Shown piece after piece: positions 24,210-35,693 of a stretch of 64,000 bases of DNA; the first letter of the stretch is position 1; the number at the start of each line of letters is the position of its first letter. Position numbers and translations under genes: made by a program. The notes below the pieces were generated by a model. That model had not been told where the DNA came from and did no database searches. It saw only the letters and a program-made list of their open reading frames with translations. This DNA comes from Oikopleura dioica (Eukaryota; Chordata; Appendicularia; Copelata; Oikopleuridae), in the NCBI GenBank assembly GCA_907165135.1, contig OU015569.1:5828001-5892000 (forward strand), written 5' to 3'.

Positions 24210-25305
24210 TTAGACCAAGTCAATTAAAACCACATCGCCGTCATCTGTTCCAGCAGCAATTTTATCCCCATTTTTTGACCATGCCACTTAAAATTGAAAT
24301 TGGGGATCGAATAGTTGCACTTTGTAACTACCTGAATTAACATCGGACAGGACAGCGACGGCGTCGCTGCTGATCCATCCACCCTCAGACTGCTGCAGTA
24401 ATCTTATTTTGTTATCAGCACAACCAGTGACTATGCCCCTCTCGCCCCAGTCGACAGAATAAATAGTTCTCTCGTGAATGCCTTGGATGTTAGCTTCAAG
24501 TTCGAGTTTTCCGTTGTTCATCGCCCAAATCCGCACGCTTCAAAGTAAATTTTCTTTAAAAACATTCCCGAAAAGTAGGCTTACCACTGATCACTACCGG
24601 CAGTTGCTAGTTTTAAGCCATCGGGAGACCAAGCGGCGCACCAAACGGTATCTGTGTGTCCTGTCAGCGTTTGCACGCAATCCCATTCGCCGTCATACTC
24701 TTTGAACAATTTCACTGTCATGTCGTAGGACACCGAGACGAGAATGCAATCGTATGGGTGGAAGCAAATATCTATTATCAATTTACGCGTCTATGATCGT
24801 CAATGCAAGAGGGAACCTTTCACATCTGCGCTATGAGAAGTGATAACGCCAGCACACTCGTAGTCCCCGTCTTCCCAGCACTCCCAGACCCAGACGGATT
24901 TATCACGCCCGCATGTGGCGAGTAAAGAGCTGTCGGCAGACCAAGAAATGCTCTTCACTTCCGACTCATGACCTAAACTGCACATTCAACTCTATTATGA
25001 GATCGATTAATTGAACCTTCTAGCTCAGCGTACTCTTCGAACACGCCGTTCTCCAACTTGTAAATGAGCACTTTTCCATTAAAACTACAGATTGCCAGCT
25101 GTTTTCCATCAGGCGCGAACTTTACTCTTCTTACCGTCCTGTCCTGCGCAAACGAGTCAACTGGGTTCAGATTTTTATCCCACAACTTCAACGAGCAATC
25201 CCCACTGGTCGACGCTAGAATGCTGTCCTTGAGACCCCATGCGACACTCCAAACGCGATCTTTGTGCATCACCTTCGACTGCGCGATTTTCAACTTCGTC
25301 TCCAT
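24210..25305 (-). CDS. CIAO1: Cytosolic iron-sulfur assembly component 1 (WD40)
   Basis: CIAO1 is the WD40 propeller of the CIA targeting complex that delivers Fe-S clusters to cytosolic and nuclear proteins. Successive blades show [36 protein letters not shown], the highly conserved [20 protein letters not shown] with KSVWVWE, then [39 protein letters not shown] and [19 protein letters not shown]. The last blade is [20 protein letters not shown]. At about 320 residues and seven blades it matches the family. The ATG at 25305 is used; a GTG a few codons upstream is not a start. MTOR begins 122 bp after its stop. Confidence 0.9.
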
Positions 25306-25779
25306 CTTAATCACCGACAGCTGTTAATTGTGAAACCTCTATAAGAAAGAGTCACAGTCTCAGGTTGAAATTTTAATGAGTGACTTTAAAGAAAGCGATT
25401 GTTGATGCATTAAAAGACAAGATTATAAAAATTGCGAGTTTATTTATTCTCGATTTCAATGAAATAATTTTATTGGGAATCCCAATTTGGGATAACAGTT
25501 ATCCAGTCACATGATTTAGCGTCCAATTTTTGTAAGAAAGTTGTGGAAGTGATTGACGAGCGCAAATAGCACCAGATCTATTGAAACGGTAATATTTCCA
25601 AGCACGCAATTTGAAATGATATTTGTTCGGAAAATATTACAGAGAAATTAAAAATTTGGGCGAAATCATGATTTGAAAAATAAAAAAATAAAAGAACAGG
25701 AATACACTGCTACGGTTTAGCCAGTGGGAACATCGTGGCAGACATAGATGAATTTGCCCTTGAAAAAAGTAGAAGGTAG
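25306..25779 (-). other. Gap between the first cluster gene and CIAO1
   Basis: I see no coding exon or repeat in these 474 bp. It is the widest gap in the minus-strand run, so CIAO1 may have its own promoter here. Confidence 0.5.
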
Positions 25780-26316
25780 CTAATTTCGTCGTCGTCGAGA
25801 GCCGCGCACTTGTGGTAATGGCTTTGAAAGATAAGTGATCATTTGTTTTTGCTTTGTAGAAGCATTCACAATGCGATCGTAAATTTTCTTAGTGTTTTCT
25901 TTCGTCCCACTAAAAACGCATCGGTCCTAGTTCTTTCTTGTTTCAACTGTACGTACAATTGTTCGCGAAGTTTAGGTGTATCTTTGCCTCGAAAAACATC
26001 AGTAACACTGCCGCAGAGTTGATGCAATTCAGCCTCAAGGAAGTTGTACTCTTTTCTCATGTCGTCTGCAATATTCAATCAAATCGATGAACTACTAAAG
26101 AGTAAAGAACGTACCAAGAATGCGGTTAGCAGACTTGAAACGAAGCTTGTGTCTATCATCGCCAGGTTGTCCGTATCGCTCTCGCAAGGCCACTCGGCGT
26201 TCGGCGATGAGCTTCTCGAACTTCCGCCGCTGCTGTTCGGGCATAAACGCGCTTCTTGCTTCTTCAGGAACGGGTTCTAGCGTCGGTAGCGCCAGGTGAG
26301 GGACACGCGCGAACAT
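25780..26316 (-). CDS. Unrecognised small coiled-coil protein
   Basis: I do not recognise this protein. The start MFARVPHLALPTLEPVPEEA is followed by Arg/Glu-rich helices (RRKFEKLIAERRVALRERYG) and a second exon (DDMRKEYNFLEAELHQLCG). If a 47-bp intron (GTACGTAC to TTTTTAG), the size most common in this genome, is removed, the frame continues with GTKENTKKIYDRIVNASTKQ and ends with a basic tail (RGSRRRRN). Without that splice the frame stops at 25866. The predicted protein of about 145 residues is mostly helical with no membrane segment. It is the first gene of the minus-strand run and faces the TXNDC5-like gene across 545 bp. Confidence 0.6.
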
Positions 26317-26861
26317 TGATTTTCTCTACCGAAGATTGATTTCTGAAGATGCGCGGTTTTATTCATTTATTGATAATCAAGATGAGAAAATCAAAGCCAG
26401 TTTATAAAAGTGTTTATAGAACTGATTGTTAACTTGATTTATTTGGAAACAAGTACTCTTAGTAAGAATTAAAGTGAGAAATTACTGACTCCTCCCCGAA
26501 TGACACCAATTAGCATTTCAATACAAACCATATGCAGAAAACAGTCAACTTCATTCCAACAATAAGAAAGTCCGGTAAAATACGCACTCATAGTAAAGCG
26601 ATTCGGTCCTTCCAAGAAGGGCAATTTCTGTTATGGGTTTTTGGAGCGATTTCTCGGTCGCAGTAACGGGCGGCTGGCGGCGCGTGATTGGCCACATCGC
26701 GCACTTTCCACGTAGCAGAAAGGGTCCATCCAAGTTTCGCGCGTTCCCTTCCATTCTACTCTATCCAGAGCCAGACTTACAGAGAGCGACCACTCGATAC
26801 GAACCCAATTAACCTCGGCCCACGAAATTAGTAAAAATATTAAAAAAAAAACAATTTTAGA
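26317..26861. promoter_or_regulatory. Shared promoter region of two divergent genes
   Basis: These 545 bp separate the start of the minus-strand gene run from the plus-strand TXNDC5-like gene. An inverted CCAAT box (GATTGGCC near 26687) lies beside GC-rich sequence with TTTCGCGCG-like motifs near 26735, which resemble E2F sites. The 67-codon minus-strand open frame at 26551-26754 has no features of a protein. A bidirectional promoter is inferred from the layout. Confidence 0.5.
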
Positions 26862-28606
26862 ATGAAATTTCTGTTGGGAGTTATCGCCCTTGCCTCCGCT
26901 TCAGTAAAAGAGGAACTCACAGGGGATGAATTCAACGATCTCAAGGACAAGAGGTATCCATTTAATTAGAGTGCTAGGCTGAATAGTGTTAAGTCCTCTT
27001 TTCGTGAAATTTTACGCCCCATGGTGTGGCCACTGCAAGAATCTGGCGCCAACGTGGACTGAACTCGCCGAAGAGATCAACCCCGACGCTGAGTGGGAGG
27101 CACAGATCGTTTCTGTCGACTGCACACAGTACAAACAAGTTTGTGCTGACAACGGCGTCCAAGGATACCCTACTCTCAAGCTCTTTTTCCCAGGCGAAGC
27201 TGAAGGAACCAAGTAAGCGATTCGTAGGAACTCTGGTTATTCTCAAAACAATTGTAATTTATCTCATTTCTTTAGGTATCAAGGAGCCCGATCCAAGCAA
27301 GCGCTTTCCGACTGGCTCGATGGTGAGCTCGCCAAACAATTCGATGATGCCGTAGATGTGGCAAAGGATGCAGCAGCTACTGCTGCTCCAAAGAAGGGCG
27401 AAGTCGCCGCACTCACCGCCGCCACTTTCAAGAGCACTGTCGCCCCAGCTGAACAAGTCACTTTTGTCAAGTTCTTTGCTCCTTGGTGTGGCCACTGCAA
27501 AAAAATGGCACAGACCTGGGTTGATCTCGCTAAAGATCAAGCCGCCGTCGATAATGTCGTTATTGCTGAAGTCGATTGCACTGTTGAGCAAAGTGTCTGC
27601 CAAGAAAACGGAGTCAAAGGCTACCCAACATTGAAAGCCTTCAAGGGAGGCAAAGAAATCGAGAAGTACGCAGGTGGCCGAGATATGGCCTCCTTCAAAG
27701 GTTAGATCAAAATCATGGTTGATTTTTTAACGGAATACCTCTTAGCCGCCCTAACTAAGTATACCGGTGCTAAGGCTGCTCCTAAGGCCGAAGAACCAAA
27801 GGCCACCGCTTCTGGCTCTGGCTCTACTGATCTTACAGCAGACAACTTCGCTTCCAGCATCGGAAATGGCAACTGGTTTGTCAAATTTTACGCTCCTTGG
27901 TGCGGACACTGCAAGGCCATGGCCCAGACCTGGGAGGATCTTGCAAATGCCCAGACAAACTCAAACCCCAAGGTATTGAAGGAATTAACCATGACGACAA
28001 AGCTCGTTTTCTTTAAGGTGAACATCGCCTCCGTCGATTGTACCCAGCATAACGATATTTGCAAAGAAAATGGCGTCAAGGGTTTCCCAACTCTACTCTT
28101 TTTCCAGAATGGCAAGAACCTCGGCAAGCACCAAGGTGGCCGAGACCAGAAATCCCTCGAGTCCTCGATCAAGTCCTTTATCAACCCCAACGCTGCCAAG
28201 GAAGAAGAGAAGAAGGCAAGCGCCGGATCTGGTGAATTCGATGCTGCTATGGCTGGCAAGCATACTTTCGTCAAGTTCTTTGCCCCATGGTGCGGTCACT
28301 GCAAAGCTATGGCCCCAGCTGTAAGAAAAGCGGCGAAATGATATTATTTTTATAAGTTGTTTTCAGTGGAAAGAACTCCAGGGCGCCTTCGAAGGTTCAG
28401 CCACTACTCAGATTCTCGACGTCGACTGCACATCTGATGAAGGCAAGCCCTTGTGCCAGGCTGCTGGAGTCCGCGGATACCCAACTCTTCAATACTTTGG
28501 CCCAAAGATCGTCCTAGGCTCCGGCGAAAAATACGCCGGCGGACGAGACCTCGCTTCCCTGAAAAAGTTCATCGAAGGCAAGGCCACCGAGCACGACGAG
28601 TTGTAA
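26862..28606 (+). CDS. ER thioredoxin-domain protein with four CGHC domains
   Basis: This is a luminal ER disulphide oxidoreductase of the TXNDC5/ERp46 type. After a signal peptide ([14 protein letters not shown]), four thioredoxin domains each carry the active site APWCGHC (near 27022, 27478, 27892 and 28287) and a VKGYPTL-like cis-proline motif. Linkers between domains are Ala/Lys-rich and repetitive, which suggests domain duplication within the gene. The protein ends EHDEL, a KDEL-type retrieval signal. Human TXNDC5 has three such domains, so this protein has one more. Six or so exons with short introns are spliced. The ATG is one base after a TTTTAG acceptor. PDIA-family enzymes are less likely, because only a-type domains are seen. 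Confidence 0.82.
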
Positions 28607-29548
28607 AAAAGCAAAACATGATGTCAAAGTTCCCCCAGCGAAAGTCCCAACGATGTTTATTTATTTTATTGATGATGCTATATTTCAATTCGGAATAGAG
28701 CAAAGTGCTGCATCAAAAAATCCCTTACGTTTGATTCTCAATTCTATTTTGCCATTTTTTCTTTCTGTAGTTCACTTGTGCAATACTTATTATAATCTAG
28801 AGACAAATTCTTATCTTCACTACTGATCTCTCCTGTCAAACAGTTGTTACAATTCAAAAATTTCGAATTCCTTTCTAATAGACAAAAACCTATCAAATTC
28901 TTATGTCGTGTTTCCGAGTTCTAGGGCAAATGTAGGCGCTTGTTTTCAGCAATAGCAAAGTGACTAACGCAAGGCTAAACGATGATGTTGACTCAACAAG
29001 TTTTTCTACTTAGTTCGCTCATTGGCTCGCACACGAGTTCACAATAGGTTCATTCTCAAGCACATCATCGACGTCATCTGGCAGGTTTTCGGCTCTGGAG
29101 CGCCCGTGCCAATATCCGAGGACTCGAATACAACAGGCCCAAATCCAATCGCACTTGGAGACGCAAATTCAGTTTAGAGCAGACTCAGCGCAGCACGAAT
29201 GACTATTGATAGAGAGATTTTAATCCGGCCACGCCTACATTCGAAAGAACAAGTTAGACAAGTTCAATATTCCGCCTCGCTGTCGTGTAATTAACAAAAA
29301 GTTAACTCAGAAAAAACTCTTTCATTTTGAATTTCGATTTCATCCCATACTTGAGTAAGGAAGTCTCAAGGGCAGCTGGATTATAATTCAAACAAAAGAT
29401 AAAAAAGATTATTTGAAAACCATTGATCAGTAAAAATCGCTTTGCGCATCGTCATGAGGTGAATTCACATGCGCTGACTCAGCTGCTGGGTTCAATGAAG
29501 ACCTTTTGATATTCGTCACTTTTTTACTACGCGCGTTAGAGAGTCATT
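28607..29548. other. Intergenic stretch before UCKL1
   Basis: I find no coding exon, tRNA or repeat in these 942 bp. A possible inverted CCAAT box (CATTGGC near 29021) is the only motif noted, and the promoter of UCKL1 may lie here. Confidence 0.5.
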
Positions 29549-31546
29549 ATGCTTTTTCAGGAAGAAGAGATTCTAACTTCTGTGAGAAGCGGAAAGCCTA
29601 ATCGTGTTCGAAATGTTAGACGCAGACATCTTTCGACGGGAGATAGCGAGCCCATCATTAGGTAGAATCGTAAATTCGTGAAATTCGATATTAAAATTCC
29701 TTGGTTAGGAATCGATCGGACTCAACAAAGACCATTTACACTGCTGGGAGACCACCATGGTACAAATCTGACGGTGCTGATGGTAAGTTGCTTTCTGTCC
29801 GGCCAAATGCTAAAAATAAAAGGGCCATCTCCCCTTGTGATTGGTATTTGCGGCGGGTCAGCTAGTGGAAAAACTAGCGTAGCGAAGAATGTTATCGAGG
29901 GGATCGATGTTCCTTGGGTTGTCTTGCTCGCCATGGACAGCTTCTACAAGGGAATCACCACTGAGAAGGACAAGGCGCTGGCAAAGACTGGCGACTATAA
30001 CTTCGATCATCCGGATGCATTTGACTGGGAGGCGGTAAATAACAATAAGCCCGTCCGACTGTTAATCTTTTTGTCAAGATGATTGAAATCATATCAAAGC
30101 TCAAAGAAGGAAAGAACGTGGAAGTGCCCATTTATGATTTCAACACGCACTCTCGCTGTGCGGAAACGAAAACTGTCTACGGAGCCACAATCATTATCTT
30201 CGAGGGTATCATGACTTTCCATCTAGAAAAGCTTCGTGAACTGATGGATTTGAAAAGTAATACTCAAACACTCCTATTTGTTTCACACCTAGATTTAGTC
30301 TTCGTTGATACCGAAAGCGATATCCGACTTGCTCGGCGACTCATGCGGGATATCTCTCAACGTGGAAGGTTCAAAGGAAACAGAAATTTCTCTTATAACA
30401 ATTTATTTCTATAGACAGATCAATGATGTTTTGAATCAGTACAACCGCTTCGTCAAGCCTGCCTATGAAAAGTACATTGCACCAACGTAAGAGAGAAAAC
30501 TCTCGAACAGGGAATTGAAATTGTTCAATAGGATTTCACACGCGGATATCGTCGTTCCAAAAGGAGGCAGCAATAGAGTCGCTATCGACTTGATCGTCAA
30601 ACACATCAGACGAGAGCTTGACAATCGCAAGTACCGCGTTGTTCGCAAAACCTCCATACCTCGCAATTGTTCTGATCCAGCTTCTTTGCATCTCTTGCCA
30701 CAGACGCGCCAGTCGATGGGTATACAAGTATGACTCTTTTTTCGCGTTTCAAATGATCACGCAACGATTAAGACGATCATCAGAGATAGAAATACGCCTC
30801 GCAATGAGTTTATCTTTTACTCTGAGCGACTTATGCGTCTTGTGTTTGAATATGCACTTGGCTTTCTTCCCCATGAAGCGCATACAGTCAATACTCCGCA
30901 GGGTTTGCAGTATGACGGTGTGCGCTTTTCGGGCAATGGTCTTTGCGGCGTTTCCATCTTGAGGTATTGAAACAGGGCCTGAGTCGTGGTCAAATTCGAA
31001 ATTTAGAGCCGGTGAGACAATGGAAAAGGCTCTCATGAAAGTGACGAAGGACATTCGCTTGGGAAAAATTCTCATTCAAAATAACCCAGACACAAAGAAT
31101 CCTGAACTCTATTTTCTCCGTCTCCCACGCGGCATTGCTGACGATCATTGCGTTCTCATGGATGCAAGTATTGCCACTGGAGCTGCAGGTGCTTCTCCGA
31201 TAAGAATTTAATTGAATTGACGTCTATCTCCCTTAGCTATGATGGCGATACGAGTATTGCTTGATCATGACGTACGAGAAGAAAATATACTTTTGGTTTC
31301 CTTGTTGATGGCAGCGCCAGGCGTCCACGCCATCGCATACGCCTATCCGAAGGTTAAAATCATCACTGCCGCAGTCGACAAGACTGTATCGAAAGGTAAA
31401 TCATCGCATCATTATTGGAGTCGCGCATTTCTTCGGTAGACTTTCACATTCTCCCTGGACTTGGAAACTTTGGAGATCGATATTTTGGGACGGACGCGAA
31501 CGATTTAATGACTGATATCAAGGAGGAGCCTTTCTCGAGCGACTAG
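29549..31546 (+). CDS. UCKL1: Uridine-cytidine kinase-like 1 with UPRT domain
   Basis: This is a pyrimidine-salvage fusion protein. The kinase half starts after [15 protein letters not shown] with the P-loop [14 protein letters not shown], then [35 protein letters not shown] and the lid [19 protein letters not shown]. The second half is a uracil phosphoribosyltransferase-like domain ([33 protein letters not shown]) with the PRPP-binding loop [13 protein letters not shown], ending [14 protein letters not shown]. Whether the UPRT half is active cannot be told; it is considered weak or inactive in animals. The ATG at 29549 opens the first clear exon, but an AG right after it leaves room for a further upstream exon. 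Confidence 0.88.
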
Positions 31547-32216
31547 ACGAACCGAAGAAATTTATTATCTGACTGAAAACAGAATGTTCAATCCGTATCT
31601 CTAAAGCACACTGTATCACAAGACATCCGTAAACCTGAACACGACAATAATACAAAAATCTGGCTTCCACAACAATTATTTTGCTTCACTATCTGAGATA
31701 GTGATAGTTTTCACGGGAGCGCGACGGCCCCATTTTCACAATCCCAATTACTCTTATTTGCCATTATTAATGGCATTAATTAAAAATTTTCTTTTTCAAG
31801 AATAGTAGTTTTTTACTTGCTGATTTCATATATCGAATTAAATTTTGGAATATATGTGAGCTTAACCAAAAAAAGTGAAATCTGTATTTCAAGGACAAAA
31901 TTTGAATATTCCTAAATGCTGCTAGAAATTCATTTTTGGATATAATCCCCATCAAACAACTTTCTTGACTCTCTGAAAAACAGCTTCTGCGGGTTGTTGC
32001 GCTGCCTCCAACCATCAGATGACCGAATGAAAGCGACGGCGAGCTAGTGCTTTACGCACATTTTCCCGTGAAAATTCCTAACTATCTCCTCTGCCTATTT
32101 GTTAAATTTTCTATCAACAAAATGAGGGAGAATCTTTAAAAACAATACTTAAATGGAGAGGAAAGAAAAAATAAGATCATTTGAGATCACCATTGAGAAC
32201 GAATTGTTATCTAAGA
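31547..32216. other. Intergenic stretch between UCKL1 and PGM2
   Basis: This 670-bp gap is AT-rich and I see no coding exon in it. The minus-strand open frame at 31776-32015 lacks any protein-like pattern. It probably holds the UCKL1 3' end and the PGM2 promoter. Confidence 0.5.
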
Positions 32217-35200
32217 ATGGAGCCAAAATTGTCAGAGGCAGTCGAACAGTGGTTTTCCTGGAATAAAGACGAATCCTCATCGGCCGAAATAAAGGTTACC
32301 TGACGAATGTAAGCTTTGATATAAGTTTTCGTCTAGAGCCTTGTTGATGATAAGAAATATGAAGAGTTGGAGAAATTATTACTTTCACGCATGGAATTTG
32401 GCACAGCGGGCCTACGAGCAAAGATGGGCCCGGGTTTCTCGCAAATGAACACCCTTACCATCATTCAAACTGCGCAGGGTTTGCTCAAGTACGCACAGAA
32501 ACAATTCACAACCGAGGAGCTTGCCACTAAAGGAATTGTTATTGGCTTCGACGCGCGATACAACTCCAAGAGCTATGCCTCGCTAACTGCTTCGATTTTT
32601 GCCCGCGCCGGTTGTCGTGTTCGCCTTTTTTCGAATATTTGCCCCACTCCGTATGTTGCATTTTCATGTCGCTTCTACGGGCTCTGTCTTGGTGTGATGT
32701 GTACCGCCTCTCACAATCCCAAGCAGGACAATGGATATAAGGTTTATTGGAACAACGGCGCCCAAATCATTCCCCCACATGACCGTGGTATTTCTGAAGC
32801 AATTTGCGAGAATTTGGAACCTTGGGAAAGCTCTTGGGATATTCCCCTCATCCCAGATATTTACGAGAACAATTTGATAAGCGACCCAATGGCTGAAGTG
32901 GACATTGAATACATGAAGCTTCTTAAAACGTCATCGACTCGTCTGGAGAAGAATAAAGAATCAAAACTCAAATTCACTTACACGCCAGTTCACGGAGTTG
33001 GTACAAAGGTAATATTGAACTAGATCAAGAATATCTCAATTATTTAAGTTCGTGAAACTTGCGATGGAAACATTCAATCTCCCCGAGCTCATCGAAGTGC
33101 CGCTCCAGTGCAACCCTGACCCTGAATTCCCGACCTCCCCGTTTCCCAACCCCGAAGAAGGCAAAGGTAAACCATAATGTCTATCCGACATTGTACAAAC
33201 TCGCCCTTATATGAACTATCCGTATTGCTTTACATGCCGTCTCCAGCTTCTATTGAATAGCCCGCGTGGCGATGCTCTTTGGATTCCTATAAGACCGGCT
33301 AAATCCATTTATCACAGTTTGATGTCTTGATGACCATCGTCTCGACAATAGATTGATAGTACAAATTTTTAAAGACAAATGTCTTTAAAAGATTTAATTA
33401 AATCTTCTATAGACGCGCTTTTTTAAGATGGGCCAAGTTATTTCTCCGACTTCTTGATTTTAAACCCTGGAACACCATACATATTTGGAATCAGCAGGAA
33501 ATTTTATAAACTTTGACCGTTTTAGTTTCTGAAATTTCCACTTCCGGTCGGATTCTAGAGCCGGAAGTTGACGAAATTTTTGAGTTTGGGCAACTTATTA
33601 CTTATCAAATTGATGCTTAGAAGATTTTGATTCATCCATCTACAAATCATTCAAAAAGAGCATCCCAACTGCGGTTTAACCGACCGGCAAAACAAGGAAA
33701 AATGGCATAAATTTGTGATTTTTCTTTCAGTTTTTAGCGGTTGATTTGACCGCGGTCGGCATTGATTCTTCTCTCAGATGATAGAAAATTTTCTGAGAAT
33801 CAATTTGATAGGTCACAAGCCGCCCAAACTCAAAAATTTCGCCAATTTCTGGCTCTAGAATCGGACCGGAAGTGGAAATTTCGGAAACTAAAACGGTCAA
33901 AGTTCATAAAATTTCCTGCTGATTCCAAATATGTATGGTGTTCCAAGGTTTAAAATCAAGAAGTCGGTGAAATAACTTGGCCCACCTTAAAAAAAGCGCG
34001 TCATAGCAACACGTGATAGGATGATAAAAACCTAACAACAGGGAACGAACTCTAGGTCTTCTAGCAAGACTATTTAGGAGTCCTGAAGCTCGCTATCGAA
34101 GCTGCCGAAGCTGAAGGATCGAACCATGTTCTTGCTTCCGATCCAGACGCTGATCGACTTGCAGTTGTAGAAAAACAAGCGGACGGATCATGGCGAGCGT
34201 TTAGCGGCAACGAACTTGGCGCAATCTTTGGGTGGTGGGCTGTCTCCAACTGGAAGAAAAACGGCTCTCAAGATGGCGAAAATACTTACATGCTCTGTTC
34301 AACTGTTTCCTCCGTTATTTTGAAGACGATCGCCGCCAAGGAAGGATTGAATTTTGAGGATACTCTTACTGGCTTCAAATGGATGGGGTCCCGAGCGAAA
34401 GAGCTCATCGATCAGGGGAAGAGGGTTTTGTTCGCTTTTGAAGAAGCGATTGGATTCATGTTCGGCCAGAACGTCCTTGATAAAGATGGTGTCTCAGCTG
34501 CAGCCGTCATGGCAGAAATAATTACTTCTTTGGACGAAGAGAACTTTTCCTTGAGCCATCAGTTAGGTATCAGTCAATCCTTGCATATCTACAATTCATT
34601 ATAATGAAAGGAGCCACTAGAATAAATGGAGATGATATTCTCCGGTTCTTGTAATAATGCCCCTATATCTTGATCGGGGCCTCAAATATTGCGACGCGGT
34701 TGCCGACACGGATAGACTACTGTGACGGCATCCCTCATCGACGTTCACTAGATTAAATTAGATTTACTACGAGCGTGGAATCGAAGCCAGGCTTGATCCA
34801 CTTCCTCGAGTGAAAGGATGAATTATAGTGTCTGCCTCGAGATCATCTGGCATCTTCAACTTTCGTATCTTAATACCAAACATGAGATTTTGCGTTCAGA
34901 AAACATCTACAAAACTTACGGCTACCACGTGACCAACAACTCATACTACATTTGCCACGAGAAGTCGATCATCAACAAGATGTTCAGCGAAATCCGAAAC
35001 TATGACAAGAATCCAGGTGCGTATCCACAAGCTTTGGGACGCTTCAAGATCTCCGGAATTAGAGATCTTACAACTGGGTATGATTCTCGCGAAGAAGATA
35101 AAGCTGCTGTAAGGCGACTAAAAGAGTATCCGGTGTTGATTTTTTTCAGAAACTGCCAGTCTCAAAGTCCAGCCATATGATTACATTTTATTTTGACTGT

Positions 35201-35428
35201 GGAGCTGTCCTCACGATGCGAACGTCCGGAACAGAACCGAAAATCAAGTACTACTCAGAAATGATCGGAAGGTATCTAAGCTAAGCTCATTTATGAAGTC
35301 TTCAATATTTTGTCTATTTAAGTTCACTCGAATCATGCAAATCCGAGCTCGACGAGCTCATCGAACACATGGTCAACAACCTCTACAAACCAGAAGTCTA
35401 CGGGCTGATCGCTCGCTCACTCAACTAG
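32217..35428 (+). CDS. PGM2: Phosphopentomutase/phosphoglucomutase 2
   Basis: PGM2 interconverts ribose- or deoxyribose-1- and 5-phosphates (glucose phosphates weakly); PGM2L1 makes glucose-1,6-bisphosphate. The N-terminus shows [20 protein letters not shown], then the catalytic serine loop in [18 protein letters not shown], the metal-binding loop [14 protein letters not shown], the sugar-binding [12 protein letters not shown] with FAFEEAIGF, and the phosphate-binding [13 protein letters not shown] near the C-terminus. Length is about 600 residues. The ATG is one base after a TCTAAG acceptor. One intron (about 33168-34077) is 910 bp and holds a large inverted repeat. PGM2 and PGM2L1 cannot be separated from this sequence alone. 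Confidence 0.9.
33412..34002. repeat. Foldback (inverted-repeat) element in a PGM2 intron
   Basis: Two arms of about 230 bp (33412-33640 and about 33775-34002) are near-perfect reverse complements, with only scattered mismatches. The ends read GACGCGCTTTTTTAAG and its complement, and the arms include matching segments such as TGGAATCAGCAGGAAATTTT. A spacer of about 130 bp separates them. The flanks show CTAT and ATAG next to the ends. It is a non-coding, MITE-like or foldback transposon; the family is unknown. The 63-codon plus-strand frame inside it is not a gene. Confidence 0.85.
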
Positions 35429-35693
35429 TTGCAATATTTCAAAAAACAGTTCAGCCATTTCCTTTCAGTGTTACTTTTCGCTCAGAAAGCTTCCGCATGA
35501 CTTTTCTCGCTTCTCTGTGTTTTTCTGACTGTTTCTCCGATCGAGAGTCCCGATATCCTGTCTCAATTCGCAATTGAGAATTATTTATTCTGGTGTACCA
35601 CATTATCTGGTGGGTATATTCGTCTGATTTTCAGCTTTATTTATTTAAAATTCTAAAGAAAAAGCTTACCTATTTTGAATTAGACCAGGATGA

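Noticed and set aside
26551-26754. 67-codon minus-strand open frame in the shared promoter
   Set aside because: Composition follows GC-rich promoter sequence and there is no acceptor or family resemblance.
31776-32015. 79-codon minus-strand open frame between UCKL1 and PGM2
   Set aside because: AT-rich, Phe/Lys-biased translation without pattern; likely chance.
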